A DNA stretch of 64,000 bases from Candidatus Zhuqueibacterota bacterium (GCA_022616415.1 JAKEEU010000296.1:19879-83878), one strand, 5' to 3'; numbered from the stretch's first letter, positions 8,820-17,996 are shown. Program-made: numbers and translations. Notes: generated from the letters alone by a model not told the origin.

Positions 8820-9380
8820 ATGAAACAGCGGCGTATTGCTGTGATGGCATGGCTTGGACTTTTTTGCGCAATCGGATGCCGGCAACAGACCGATTTCGAG
8901 AAAGAAAAGGCCGAGTTGCTCGAGCTGCACCGGCAGGATCGCCAGGCCCATTTCAAACGTGATGCCGCGGCCGTGGCGGCGTCGCTCGCGCCGGAAATGA
9001 TCTCGGTTCGCGCCGGGGAGGTGTGGACCGCGACACGCGAGGAAAACCGCCGGCGCTTCGAGCGTTATTTTCACCGCGCCGAATTTGTGGAGTGGGATGA
9101 TCTCATGCCGCCGATCATTCATATTTCGCCGGATGGACAAATGGCGTGGATGGTCGTGCGCGTGAAGGTCAAATATGATTGGGCGGATTCCACCGGCAAA
9201 AAATCGCCGGAAGAATATCTAAGCGCCTGGCTTTCGGTTTATGAGAAGCAGGAAGGAAAATGGCTGCACGTGGCCAACGCTTCAACTTTTGGAAAACGCT
9301 ACAGCAAGTTTAACGCGGCATTGCAAACCCGCTATCCGCGGCTGCCTGAATTGCAAGGCGTATCGCAATGTTTGAAATGA
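8820..9380 (+). CDS. NTF2-like (SnoaL/DUF4440-type) lipoprotein
   Basis: 186 aa from ATG 8820, with GGAG about 8 bases upstream. The N-terminus MKQRRIAVMAWLGLFCAIGC has a short hydrophobic core and a lipobox-like AIGC, so lipid anchoring in the envelope is likely. The mature part has the ketosteroid-isomerase-like layout: an N-terminal helix (LLELHRQDRQAHFKRDA), a predicted cone of strands, and a closing YEKQEGKWLHVANASTF, as in DUF4440 proteins. Catalytic residues cannot be assigned and no substrate can be named. It lies 42 bases after the broken hydrolase, possibly once in the same unit. Confidence 0.7.
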   Translation: MKQRRIAVMAWLGLFCAIGCRQQTDFEKEKAELLELHRQDRQAHFKRDAAAVAASLAPEMISVRAGEVWTATREENRRRFERYFHRAEFVEWDDLMPPIIHISPDGQMAWMVVRVKVKYDWADSTGKKSPEEYLSAWLSVYEKQEGKWLHVANASTFGKRYSKFNAALQTRYPRLPELQGVSQCLK

Positions 9381-9601
9381 TGGCAGAGATGAGGCACGAG
9401 CAGATGGTTTTCTGTAGCAGATATATTGAGGTCTTATGGATGCAGTGCCCATGATCAGATCGCCAGGTATCTCCTCAGTCAAAAAAGATGCCTTTGATAG
9501 AGTTTAAAACTTCTATTTCAAAAAGTCAATCGCAAACTTAAATGAATCGATTTATTGACGACAACGATTGCTACAAATTGCTCATCCATGGTTCTCTCCT
9601 G

Positions 9602-10261
9602 TCACAACAGCCGATTGCCGTTGGCGACGAGATTGAATTCACACCCCAAAAAAGTCGCCGCCCGGCGGCAGTACAGCATGCGCGAAAGAAAAATTTCAAA
9701 ATATTCCATCACCGAGGAAATTTTTGTGTCGATGCTCAAATCCAGCACGATCAGGCGCTTCTCGCGGTCCACTTGCAGCTTGCTGTTTTCCACGGCATAA
9801 TTAACGCGGTCGTGAATATCGAATTTGATCATCGCGGGATTGCGGACGCGCGAGCGATGCACATCCGATTTGTCCGCGATGATCAAGCCGGAAGCGACGT
9901 TGCTCACCGGCTCGCAGCTCACTTCGTCGTGGCTGCCGATGGCCGCAACGATCTGGGTTATTTCATCCGCATCCATCCCCATGCCAAGCAACAGCGTGTG
10001 CGCCAACACCGCGCCGGTGAACGCATGATTCACGCGATTGAACACGTTGCCGATGTCGTGCAAATATCCGGCAATCGCCGAAAGCTCGGCCTCGCGCTCC
10101 GGCAGGCCGAGATCGAGCAAGATCAGGCGCGCTGACTTCGCCACCAAACCGCAATGGCGCCGGCCATGTTCGGTATAGCCGACGACCTCCAAATACTGAT
10201 CCGCCCGTGCAATGTAAGCGTCGACCAGAGAATTCTTTTTGACTTCCTCGAGTGTGATCAT
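9602..10261 (-). CDS. HD-domain metal-dependent phosphohydrolase
   Basis: 219 aa. Start ATG 10261 is supported by AGGAGA 7 bases upstream on the minus strand; a TTG 18 bases earlier is less likely. HD-family metal-binding pattern: TEHGRRHC at residues ~30-37, AGYLHDIGN at ~61-69, and conserved NHAFTGAVLAHTLL and GSHDEVS further on. Such proteins hydrolyse nucleotides or cyclic nucleotides; the substrate is unknown. It stands alone, divergent from the + strand block. The 220 bases between 9380 and 9602 show nothing recognisable. Confidence 0.8.
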   Translation of the reverse strand: MITLEEVKKNSLVDAYIARADQYLEVVGYTEHGRRHCGLVAKSARLILLDLGLPEREAELSAIAGYLHDIGNVFNRVNHAFTGAVLAHTLLLGMGMDADEITQIVAAIGSHDEVSCEPVSNVASGLIIADKSDVHRSRVRNPAMIKFDIHDRVNYAVENSKLQVDREKRLIVLDLSIDTKISSVMEYFEIFLSRMLYCRRAATFLGCEFNLVANGNRLL

Positions 10262-10355
10262 AAATCTTTCTCCTGACAATTCGTTCTATGATGCAATATC
10301 CAAGTTGAATTTCGCCTCCGGCGGATGAAACCAATGCTATCAATTCCATGCGAAT

Positions 10356-10402
10356 CAAAAACTCACACGGAAAAGTTTTGAAAAAATCCGTGTGGGTTTT
10401 TG
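10356..10402 (-). terminator. Probable intrinsic terminator of the downstream membrane-protein gene
   Basis: Arms CAAAAACTCACACGGA and TCCGTGTGGGTTTTTG pair over 16 bases with one G-T mismatch. On the minus strand the hairpin begins 28 bases after the stop of the gene at 10430-10993 and its 3' arm carries the T-run GTTTTTG. Confidence 0.6.
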
Positions 10403-10429
10403 ATCCGTGTGAAATTTACTTCTAATAAA

Positions 10430-10993
10430 TTAACCGGCAATATCTTGCCATTCGACTTCTCGATAAAGCTTGCGACGCCACCAATGGGCCGACATGAGAA
10501 ACCAGAGCGAGAGTACAGTCCCCATTGCGCCAATCCACCAGATAACGCCGTTGGCCATATCGGAGAATTGCACATAACGCCAGTTCATCAAAAGTCCGAG
10601 CGCTGCGGGTGTGACAATCAGCACGATGTGCGCCAACGTCCGCAGGCCGAGCGCTTTTGAAGAATATCGGTGCAACGACGCCGAGCTTTCCCAGAGCGGC
10701 GCATATTCGGAAGGCTCCAACTTTTTTAAAAACTGCCCAATCTCGTGAGCGCAAAAATGGCCGAGCGCACCGATGACGGAGTTGTGTTGCGAAAGAATCA
10801 CCGCCGTGCCGAAAGAAAGATACGGGATGGCCAGAAGGATCTCCAGCTTATTTTCGGCGCTGAGGGCGACGCTGTAAATCGTCGCCACGCCGCCAACAAA
10901 GAAAAGCAAAATTTGCTCTCGAAGCTGAATGCGCTGCACCAGCTCGTTGCGCGCTGACTCATAATTTTTTCTGGCAGTCTCTCCGGCGGACAT
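10430..10993 (-). CDS. Four-helix membrane protein of unknown function
   Basis: 187 aa, not recognised. An N-terminal helix (NYESARNELVQRIQLREQ) leads into hydrophobic segments at about residues 27-45 (ILLFFVGGVATIYSVAL), 50-68 (LEILLAIPYLSFGTAVILS), 120-138 (TLAHIVLIVTPAALGLL) and 150-170 (GVIWWIGAMGTVLSLWFLM). The loop between helices 2 and 3 is mostly soluble (KKLEPSEYAPLWESSASLHR). Layout and size resemble uncharacterised small membrane sensors, but no family can be claimed. Confidence 0.6.
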   Translation of the reverse strand: MSAGETARKNYESARNELVQRIQLREQILLFFVGGVATIYSVALSAENKLEILLAIPYLSFGTAVILSQHNSVIGALGHFCAHEIGQFLKKLEPSEYAPLWESSASLHRYSSKALGLRTLAHIVLIVTPAALGLLMNWRYVQFSDMANGVIWWIGAMGTVLSLWFLMSAHWWRRKLYREVEWQDIAG

Positions 10994-11127
10994 AAGCGCA
11001 TCAAAATTTGCTTCTTCGCTCGCTGCAATAGATCATGCAACCAATGGTTTTCCAACGGATGAAAAAGCGACCAACGGATAAATCTTTTATATGAGAACAG
11101 CTTCAGATCACTTCGCTGTTTTCGGTA

Positions 11128-12507
11128 TCAAACCTTGCGTGGCCGCACCCGCGGCCCTTGCGGCGTGTCTTCAATCTCATAGCCGGCGGCATGGACCTGC
11201 ACACGCAGGGCGTCGGCGTCCTTCCAGCGTTTCTCTTTTCGCGCTTGCTGGCGCTGCTCGACCAGGGCTAAAATCGCTTCCGGCACCACGGTTTCAACTG
11301 GTTTCCATTCCGCCAGTTTCAAGCCAAAAACGTTGTCAAAGTGCAAAAGCGTCGCCTTTTTCTTGGCGTTGGGCAAGTCACTCTTCACCAGCTCCCAAGT
11401 CACGGCCAGTGCTCGCGGCATATTCAAATCATCGTTGACCTGCTCAATAAATTTGCCGACGTATTTTTCATCAGGCGCGCCCGGCTCACCCCATTCATGC
11501 GCCGCCATGCGCAGGCGATCCAAAGCCGTCGTCGCGCCCTGCAAGCTTTCCCAGGTGAAATTCAGCTTGCTGCGATAATGCGCGCCGAGGCAGAAGAAGC
11601 GGTACGCCAGCGGGTCGATGCCGCGCTCGATCAACGTCTGCACTCGCAAAAAGGCGCCGGCGGATTTTGCCATTCTGGCTTCGTCAAGCTGCAAAAAGTA
11701 GCCGTGCATCCAAAAGTTCGCCAGGCGCGTACCGTGACAAGCCTGCGTTTGGGCAATCTCATTGGGGTGGTGAACCATGATGTGATCTTCGCCGCCGCAG
11801 TGAATGTCAAAAAACTGGCCGAGATATTTGGCCGACATGGCCGAGCATTCGATGTGCCAGCCGGGAAAGCCTTTGCCCCATGGGCTGTCCCATTCCATTT
11901 GGCGCTGCTCATTGGCCGGGCTGAATTTCCAGAGCGAAAAGTCCGTCACGTTGCGCTTCTCGCCGAGATCAACGCGCGCGCCGGCTTGCAAGCCTTCAAT
12001 ATCCAGCCGCGCGAGATAACCGTAGTCCGGCAGCTTCGAAGTGTCAAAATAAATTCCATCCGAAGTGCGATAAGTATAGCCCTTCGCTTCGATACACTGA
12101 ATGAGCGCAATCTGCTCGGGAATGTGATCTGTGGCGCGGCACCAGATCATCGGTTCTTTCATATTCAGACGGCGCAAATCATCTTTAAATGCTTGCGTGT
12201 AAAACTCGGCAATTTCCCAAGCCGTTTTGCCGGTGCGCCGCGAGCCTTTCTCCATCTTGTCTTCGCCAGTGTCGGCGTCAGAAACGAGATGCCCCACGTC
12301 GGTGATATTCATGACGTGCTTGACGGTGTAGCCGTTAAGCTCAAGCACACGGCGCAGAATATCTTCAAAAATATACGTGCGCAGATTGCCGAGGTGGGCG
12401 TAATCGTAGACCGTTGGACCGCAGGTGTACAGCCCCACCTCCGGTGGATGCAGAGGCTCAAACTTGCGAATGCTACGCGTGTAGGTGTCGAATAGTTGAA
12501 GTTCCAT
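11128..12507 (-). CDS. cysS: Cysteinyl-tRNA synthetase
   Basis: Class I aminoacyl-tRNA synthetase that charges tRNA-Cys; 459 aa, normal length. The HIGH-type motif is HLGN at residues 38-41, inside YTCGPTVYDYAHLGN. The zinc site includes C29, the Cys and His of PGWHIECSAM, and the HCGGEDHIMVHHPNE region. The KMSKS loop is the variant RMAKSAGAF near residue 276, instead of the usual KMSKSLGN. The C-terminal helical domain ends in EKRWKDADALRVQVHAAG, typical of CysRS. No neighbour is functionally linked. Confidence 0.96.
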   Translation of the reverse strand: MELQLFDTYTRSIRKFEPLHPPEVGLYTCGPTVYDYAHLGNLRTYIFEDILRRVLELNGYTVKHVMNITDVGHLVSDADTGEDKMEKGSRRTGKTAWEIAEFYTQAFKDDLRRLNMKEPMIWCRATDHIPEQIALIQCIEAKGYTYRTSDGIYFDTSKLPDYGYLARLDIEGLQAGARVDLGEKRNVTDFSLWKFSPANEQRQMEWDSPWGKGFPGWHIECSAMSAKYLGQFFDIHCGGEDHIMVHHPNEIAQTQACHGTRLANFWMHGYFLQLDEARMAKSAGAFLRVQTLIERGIDPLAYRFFCLGAHYRSKLNFTWESLQGATTALDRLRMAAHEWGEPGAPDEKYVGKFIEQVNDDLNMPRALAVTWELVKSDLPNAKKKATLLHFDNVFGLKLAEWKPVETVVPEAILALVEQRQQARKEKRWKDADALRVQVHAAGYEIEDTPQGPRVRPRKV

Positions 12508-12572
12508 ATCTAAAATGGGCGTTTGCAGGATGCGTGTTTCAATTTGCCTTTAATTCTCACTCTGCTTTCCCG

Positions 12573-13112
12573 TCAATATCTATCTTTTATAGCACATTGC
12601 ACATCCATCTTGCATGCTTTCACTCGTTTTGCTTCATTCATCTGTAATGGATAAGATCGTTTTATTATGCCCAATGGCTCGTTATCATAAGATTGGCTAT
12701 ATTCCTTTACAGAAAAATCATCTTTGTCAAGTAATTCAATGACTATTCGTCGAATGCCAACATAAAGCGAATCCTTTAAATAATCATTTGTCAAAGCTAG
12801 CTGATATCCCCATTGTAGAGAACTATCAGTATAAGTATCAATAATTTTCCATTGTGCTGATATTATTTTTACAGGAAACGGTGATTGAGTACTATAAATA
12901 ATCTTTGTTGCAAGCTTATTCTCTTTACCAGGCACATGTGGATTTCTTTTTAACACTTCAGAGAAAAAATGTCCTTCTGGAGAAATAACTCCTCTCTCAA
13001 CTGTAATATCTATGCTTTTCCAAGTATGGTCAACCTTATTTCCGCAGCCAATAATTAAAAAAATGAGATGATACGTAAGAGTTTTAAAATAAGGTAGTTT
13101 TCTCAATATCAT
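12573..13112 (-). CDS. Hypothetical lipoprotein in an AT-rich insert
   Basis: 179 aa from ATG 13112; an upstream start at 13166 would place the hydrophobic segment too far inside. N-terminus MILRKLPYFKTLTYHLIFLI followed by IGCGN, a convincing lipobox. The mature part (HTWKSIDITVERGVISPEGH, later YSTQSPFPVKIISAQWKIID) is not a family I recognise. Base and codon use is clearly AT-richer than cysS on one side and the MBL gene on the other, like the DUF4062 gene upstream of it. The two genes probably arrived together. Confidence 0.55.
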   Translation of the reverse strand: MILRKLPYFKTLTYHLIFLIIGCGNKVDHTWKSIDITVERGVISPEGHFFSEVLKRNPHVPGKENKLATKIIYSTQSPFPVKIISAQWKIIDTYTDSSLQWGYQLALTNDYLKDSLYVGIRRIVIELLDKDDFSVKEYSQSYDNEPLGIIKRSYPLQMNEAKRVKACKMDVQCAIKDRY

Positions 13113-13224
13113 AGAATCTTCACTATGCCTGTATGATATTCTTTTCTTAGCTTTTCTTGCACGCATATAAAGTACATAGGAAGAATGATAGATTCGAATC
13201 TCAACTTTAGACCAAATCTGATAA

Positions 13225-14229
13225 CTATTGGCCGCGTAGGGTTATCTCAAAAGCGTCTGCATCTAAAAGAGAAAACTCAGGGCGATTAAGCAGCTTTCGA
13301 GCGTTGTTTATATCTTGCAGCATCGAAGTTGAAAGCATCAAAGGCACTTTTCCCATTATGAATTCCGGCAAGCCTGGGTAATTGCGAATAATCTTCTTGA
13401 ATTCCTCAGGAGTTGAAGCGTTTTCTAATGCTTCACGAATGTATGAAAATGGAATGCCAAATCGTTCAAGCCAACGAAAGTATCCGTTTACCTTTAAACT
13501 ATTCTCTACATATGCTTCTTTTAAGCGTTTAGCTTCAGAGTCAATAATTTTTTCCGCTTCCGAAGGCAAGACTTTGTGAATTACCTCCTCCAAGTACCGT
13601 CTCATGGTATTATTTATTTCAGCTAATTCATTAACTTGCCCAACTAATGTCGCAACTGACTGTTGACTGGACAGGCGGTATAACAAATCTCTGAACAAAC
13701 CAGCCCACTGTAGACGTAACCATTCTTCTATTTCTGAATACTTGTCGAAAGCGTAAAATGGATTATTTCTTAGTTGTGAAAGTATTTGATCTATGAAATA
13801 ATACACATTTACAGAATCAACGTGAGCATAATTTATATTTGGACTCTCGCGATTCTTCAGAAAAGTTTGGTATTCGGAATATACTGCTCGTTCTATAAGT
13901 ATGTAAATGGGAATATCTTTTTTAAGAGCAGTCGTGTACTCCATTTTTGTTACGCTTTCATAGCGATCAAAGAAATCTCGCGACATCCCCGTTTTTGTTG
14001 CACTTATTTCAGAACCATAACGTCCTCCTATAATAAGAACATAAATATCACAGTTCTGAAGTTCACGAAAGCACGATTCGTCTAGCGCTCTGTCTGGAAC
14101 AAAAGCCACATCACCTTTCTCTGAGAGCACTGGGTCAAAACCCAATGACTCTATAAACAACCCCAAAGATGCTCGAACATACTTCAAATCATAGTAAGTG
14201 GAGCTAACAAAAATACGAGGGCGAGCCAT
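13225..14229 (-). CDS. DUF4062-domain protein, possibly defence- or signalling-related
   Basis: 334 aa. The N-terminus RIFVSSTYYDLKYVRASLGL followed by GFDPVLSEKGDVAFVPD and LQNCDIYVLIIGGRYGS is the DUF4062 signature, a TIR/Rossmann-like fold often found at the N-terminus of NTPase or defence-type proteins. Here it is followed by a helical C-terminal region of about 180 residues (SQQSVATLVGQVNELAEINN, EKIIDSEAKRLKEAYVE) with no recognisable effector. AT-rich codon use against its surroundings suggests horizontal acquisition. Role not known; NAD or nucleotide processing is a guess from the fold only. Confidence 0.7.
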   Translation of the reverse strand: MARPRIFVSSTYYDLKYVRASLGLFIESLGFDPVLSEKGDVAFVPDRALDESCFRELQNCDIYVLIIGGRYGSEISATKTGMSRDFFDRYESVTKMEYTTALKKDIPIYILIERAVYSEYQTFLKNRESPNINYAHVDSVNVYYFIDQILSQLRNNPFYAFDKYSEIEEWLRLQWAGLFRDLLYRLSSQQSVATLVGQVNELAEINNTMRRYLEEVIHKVLPSEAEKIIDSEAKRLKEAYVENSLKVNGYFRWLERFGIPFSYIREALENASTPEEFKKIIRNYPGLPEFIMGKVPLMLSTSMLQDINNARKLLNRPEFSLLDADAFEITLRGQ

Positions 14230-14275
14230 GTGCTAATCAGTCCTTATTTTTATATAGGCTAACACTGTGTGGCAT

Positions 14276-14926
14276 TCAGTTCAACCCAAAACTATCATCC
14301 ATCTGCAAAAACGGATTGCTGCGCCGCTCAATGCCGATAGTCGTTTCTTCACCATGTCCAGGTAAAACGCGCACATGATCCGGCAGCGTCATCAATTTCT
14401 CACGGATCGAGCGTATCAGCGTTTCATGCGAGCCAAAGGGCAGATCAGTGCGGCCGATGGAGCCTTGAAAGAGCACATCGCCGACTAAGGCCGTATCTTC
14501 GCCGTAAAGAATGATGCTCCCCGGCGAGTGGCCCGGTGCATGCAAAACTTTCATCGTTACTTGGCCAAAACTCACTTCATCGCCTTCGGCGAGATAACCA
14601 TCCACACGCGGCGGCACGGGAGCAGGCAACCCGAACATCTGGGCTTGATACGGCAGCCGCTCCAACAACGGCAAGTCATCGCGGTGCAGCAACAGGGGCA
14701 GATTCAAACGTTCTTGCACGGTCTTCGCATGCCAAACATGGTCGATGTGCGCGTGAGTGAGGATGATGCGCTCGGGTTGGACTTGCAAAGCAGTGACTGT
14801 TTGCAGGACGAGGTCAACTTCATCCCCTGGATCAACAAGAATACCGGAAAGAGTCTGGCCGCACCAAAGAATGTAGGCGTTCATCCCAAACGGCCCAACA
14901 GGCAACATTTTCCACTTCAATGCCAT
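14276..14926 (-). CDS. MBL-fold metallo-hydrolase (glyoxalase II-like)
   Basis: 216 aa with the full metallo-beta-lactamase motif set: THAHIDHV (HxHxDH, residues ~57-64), a third-ligand His in HAPGHSPGSI, Asp in LVGDVLFQGSIGRTDLP, and a final His in VLPGHGEETTIG. The GSIGRTDLPFGS stretch is typical of the hydroxyacylglutathione hydrolase-like bacterial subfamily, acting on thioesters. It is cytosolic, with two metal ions expected. No linked pathway gene is adjacent; the PHP gene upstream is separated by repeats. Confidence 0.85.
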   Translation of the reverse strand: MALKWKMLPVGPFGMNAYILWCGQTLSGILVDPGDEVDLVLQTVTALQVQPERIILTHAHIDHVWHAKTVQERLNLPLLLHRDDLPLLERLPYQAQMFGLPAPVPPRVDGYLAEGDEVSFGQVTMKVLHAPGHSPGSIILYGEDTALVGDVLFQGSIGRTDLPFGSHETLIRSIREKLMTLPDHVRVLPGHGEETTIGIERRSNPFLQMDDSFGLN

Positions 14927-14958
14927 GTCGCTAATTCAATATAAATCATCTTTAACCT

Positions 14959-15042
14959 TGCAACGAAAAGGGAACCGCAACGAAAAAAGCTGTTCAAAGT
15001 AATATCAAATAACATTTTGTTGCAGTTCTCTTTTCGTTGCAA
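14959..15042. repeat. Inverted repeat of the GCAACGAAAAG family
   Basis: Left arm TTGCAACGAAAAGGGAACCG and the matching right arm (CAGTTCTCTTTTCGTTGCAA) pair with few mismatches over nearly 30 bases. A further degenerate arm runs on at about 15071-15119, and single-arm fragments occur near 7226 and 60396-60427. Confidence 0.7.
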
Positions 15043-15043
15043 G

Positions 15044-15934
15044 TCATTTTCCCAGACAGGCTGTCTGGGTTACGTTCGTTGCAGTTCCTGTTTTCATTGC
15101 AAGAATTCTTGCTTCGTTGCGCTCTTTCATCTTTTCAACCTTCGCGTACTCAATCACGTAATTGCCAAACTTTTCTTCGCTCTTGCGGCCGCCGTGAAAA
15201 TCCGAGCCGCCGGTTTCGAGCAGGCCGAACTGTTGTGCGAGCCGGCGATACAACTCGCGTTGATGATGGCCGTGCTTGGGGTGTATCACTTCAATGCCAT
15301 CGACGCCGGCCTTGATCACGTCGAGAATGATCGGCTCGGTAAGATTTTGCCCCGGATGCGCGAGGCACGCCAACCCCTGCGCTTCGTGAATGATGGCAAC
15401 AGCTTGCTCCGCGGAGATGCGAACTTTGGGCACGAAGGCCGGCTTGCCATCGGCGATAAAGCGATTGAACGCCTCCTGATAAAAAGGCACGTGCCCGGCT
15501 TCCACCAGCGCATCCGCAATGTGCGGCCGCCCGATGCTGCCGGCGCCAGCCTTGCGCATCACGATTTCCAACGGCACCGGACAGCCGAGCGCCTCCAATT
15601 TTTCGAGAATGCGATGCACCCGGCGCAGCCGCTCTTCGCAAAAAAAATGCAGAAACTCCAACAAGCGCGGATGACGAAAATCAATAAAGTAACCAAGAAT
15701 GTGAATGTCATAGCCTTGATGCGACACGCTCAATTCCACCCCGGAAATGACTTCGACGCCGAGCTGATTGCCCATGATCACAGCCGTCTCGACCCCGCCA
15801 ACTTCGTCGTGATCGGTAATCGCGATCGCGCGCAATCCCGCCTCAGCAGCCAATTGCACCAGCCGCTCAGGCGGCAACAAGCCGTCGGACTGGTTGGTGT
15901 GGGTATGGAGATCAACCATGCCGGTGGCGGTCAT
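15044..15934 (-). CDS. PHP-domain phosphoesterase (3',5'-nucleoside bisphosphate phosphatase / RNase AM-like)
   Basis: 296 aa. PHP metal motifs are complete: MVDLHTHTNQSDG at residues 6-18, AIAITDHDEVGG at ~37-48, a Glu in GVELSVS, AHPGQNLTE, and the final GGSDFHGG. The closest known family is YciV/RNase AM-type phosphatase, which releases nucleotides from 3',5'-bisphosphates or trims RNA 5' ends. The last ~20 codons (after VEKMKERNEA) run through intergenic repeats: they encode ILAMKTGTATNVTQTACLGK from the GCAACG and CCCAGAC elements, so the native C-terminus has been replaced by repeat-derived sequence. Confidence 0.82.
   Translation of the reverse strand: MTATGMVDLHTHTNQSDGLLPPERLVQLAAEAGLRAIAITDHDEVGGVETAVIMGNQLGVEVISGVELSVSHQGYDIHILGYFIDFRHPRLLEFLHFFCEERLRRVHRILEKLEALGCPVPLEIVMRKAGAGSIGRPHIADALVEAGHVPFYQEAFNRFIADGKPAFVPKVRISAEQAVAIIHEAQGLACLAHPGQNLTEPIILDVIKAGVDGIEVIHPKHGHHQRELYRRLAQQFGLLETGGSDFHGGRKSEEKFGNYVIEYAKVEKMKERNEARILAMKTGTATNVTQTACLGK
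15051..15069. repeat. CCCAGAC hairpin, copy 1
   Basis: Perfect palindrome CCCAGACAGGCTGTCTGGG followed by TTACG. Here it is translated as part of the PHP protein tail. Related hairpins sit at the 3' ends of infA (32842) and rpoB (55963). Confidence 0.8.
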
Positions 15935-15980
15935 GCGGCGGTGTCCTTTTCTTTAATTAATTTCATCAAATAAAATAAAG

Positions 15981-16054
15981 TTTGTAGTGGCCCCCTTTAG
16001 GGGCTGAATGTTGAATGCTTAATAGCCGCAGACGCCTGAAGGTGTTACTACAAA
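15981..16054. repeat. GTAGTAAC/CGCCT-family inverted repeat, copy 1
   Basis: Outer arms TTTGTAGTGGCCCCCTTTAG and ACGCCTGAAGGTGTTACTAC/AAA enclose a short loop. It lies just past the dcd stop, between dcd and the PHP gene. The same layout recurs at 40445, 43272, 55791 and 60993. Confidence 0.75.
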
Positions 16055-16058
16055 CGGC

Positions 16059-16613
<555 letters not shown>

Positions 16614-16640
16614 GAAAACTCCTAAACTGGTTGCTAAATT

Positions 16641-16711
16641 CTTGATGCTGGATGCTCGATCCTTGATGCTGAATTAAGCGGCCAGAATCCAGCATCAAGC
16701 ATCCAGGATCT
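16641..16711. repeat. GATGCTGGAT-type modular inverted repeat
   Basis: Tandem variants of GATGCTGGATGCTCGATCC on the left and ATCCAGCATCAAGCATCCAG on the right form an imperfect palindrome. It directly abuts the tatC stop codon on the minus strand and could act as a transcript 3' hairpin. Confidence 0.65.
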
Positions 16712-17540
16712 AGTTCGTCGCCACCTCTCCCAACGCTTGTTTCATTTCCTTCGGCAAGGCTACCTTGGAAACCCAAATGCTGACTTCGTAAAGCATCAGC
16801 AACGGCAAGGCGAGAAGCATCATGGTGAACGCATCGGTCGAGGGCGTCAATACCGCCGCGGCAACGACCATTGTGACGATGCCGTAGCGCCGCTTTTGGC
16901 GGAGAAATTCCGGCGTCAACAAACCGATGCGTGTCAGGAAATAAGCGATCACCGGCATTTCAAACACGAGGCCAAACACCACCAGCAGAATGGTGACGAA
17001 GCCAAAATATTCATCGATGGAAACCATCGGCGCCAGCGTTTCGGATTGAAACGTCAGCAGAAAACCCAAGCCATATTTCAGGACGACGAAATAGCAAAAC
17101 GCCGCGCCAGCCAAAAAGCAGAGCGTCGTGAAAAAAACAATCCACGGCACAATGCGCTTTTCTTTAGCCAACAAGCCCGGGGCCACGAATTGCCAAAGCT
17201 GGTAAACGATCACCGGAATGGAGGCCAGGATGCCGACGGTGATTGCCAGTTTCAAAAAGATCATGAAACCGCCGGTCGGATTCAGGTAAATCAAGCGCAG
17301 GGCTTGAGCCTGGGCCGGGTCTTTAATTTTCTCATTGGCCAGCGCGATGGCTTGCTTGTATGGCGCCACGAGAAAAGTGAAGATGTGATCGATAAAAAAC
17401 CAGCTCAACATCGTAAAAAAAGCCACGGCCACCAGCGCTTTAATCAGGCGCGATCGCAGCTCTTCGAGATGCTCGAGAAACGGCATCTCCTTTTCATTTT
17501 TCTTGCTCGTTTCTTTCTCGGCCGTATGGCGCATGCTCAC
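16710..17540 (-). CDS. tatC: Sec-independent protein translocase TatC
   Basis: 276 aa inner-membrane receptor for twin-arginine signal peptides. Conserved N-terminal FLEHLEELRSRLIKAL precedes the first helix; six membrane segments follow. Hallmarks include GGFMIFLKLAI, FVAPGLLAKEKR with the conserved Pro and Glu of the first periplasmic region, and VVFGLVFEMPVIAYFLTRIGL. The start is GTG 17540, immediately after the nrdR stop; an ATG 6 bases in is also possible. No tatA gene is visible nearby. It probably shares a transcript with nrdR. Confidence 0.95.
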   Translation of the reverse strand: MSMRHTAEKETSKKNEKEMPFLEHLEELRSRLIKALVAVAFFTMLSWFFIDHIFTFLVAPYKQAIALANEKIKDPAQAQALRLIYLNPTGGFMIFLKLAITVGILASIPVIVYQLWQFVAPGLLAKEKRIVPWIVFFTTLCFLAGAAFCYFVVLKYGLGFLLTFQSETLAPMVSIDEYFGFVTILLVVFGLVFEMPVIAYFLTRIGLLTPEFLRQKRRYGIVTMVVAAAVLTPSTDAFTMMLLALPLLMLYEVSIWVSKVALPKEMKQALGEVATN

Positions 17541-17996
17541 TTACCGCTTTTCTTCAAGTCCCTTCAATTCTTCGAGAAACTCTTCTTTGGCCTGAAATTT
17601 ACGGTAGACGGAGGCAAAGCGCACGTATGCGACTTCGTCGATCTCGCGCAAATTCGCCATGATCTGCTGGCCGATTTGCCGCGCGCTGACCTCGTCCCGG
17701 TTTTTGTCGCGCAAATCGCTTTCAATTTTTTCGACGAGCCGGTTGATCGTCTCCATCGAAATCGGGCGTTTGCTGCACGCGACCTGCACGCCGCGCAGGA
17801 TTTTTTCGCGATCAAACGGCTCGCGCCGGCCGTCGTTTTTGACGACCATCAACGGCGTTTCTTCGACATACTCTTTGGTGGTAAAGCGCCGCTCGCACTT
17901 CAGGCACTCGCGCCGGCGCCGCACGACCCGACCCTCGCTGCTGGAGCGAGAATCGATCACTTTGCTGTCTTCGTATTCACAGAATGGACACCGCAT
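17541..17996 (-). CDS. nrdR: Transcriptional regulator NrdR
   Basis: 151 aa, the standard length. The N-terminal zinc ribbon is MRCPFCEYEDSKVIDSRSS with the second Cys pair in RECLKCERRFTT. The following ATP-cone has VVKNDGRREPFDREKILRGV. NrdR senses ATP/dATP and represses ribonucleotide reductase genes by binding NrdR boxes. No nrd genes are in the window, so regulation is in trans. Its position next to the dcd region is consistent with nucleotide metabolism. The stop abuts the tatC start. Confidence 0.97.
   Translation of the reverse strand: MRCPFCEYEDSKVIDSRSSSEGRVVRRRRECLKCERRFTTKEYVEETPLMVVKNDGRREPFDREKILRGVQVACSKRPISMETINRLVEKIESDLRDKNRDEVSARQIGQQIMANLREIDEVAYVRFASVYRKFQAKEEFLEELKGLEEKR

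Noticed and set aside
9380..9602. Gap between the NTF2-like lipoprotein and the HD gene searched for small RNAs or genes
   Set aside because: No stable hairpin, start with ribosome site, or tRNA-like pattern was found by eye.
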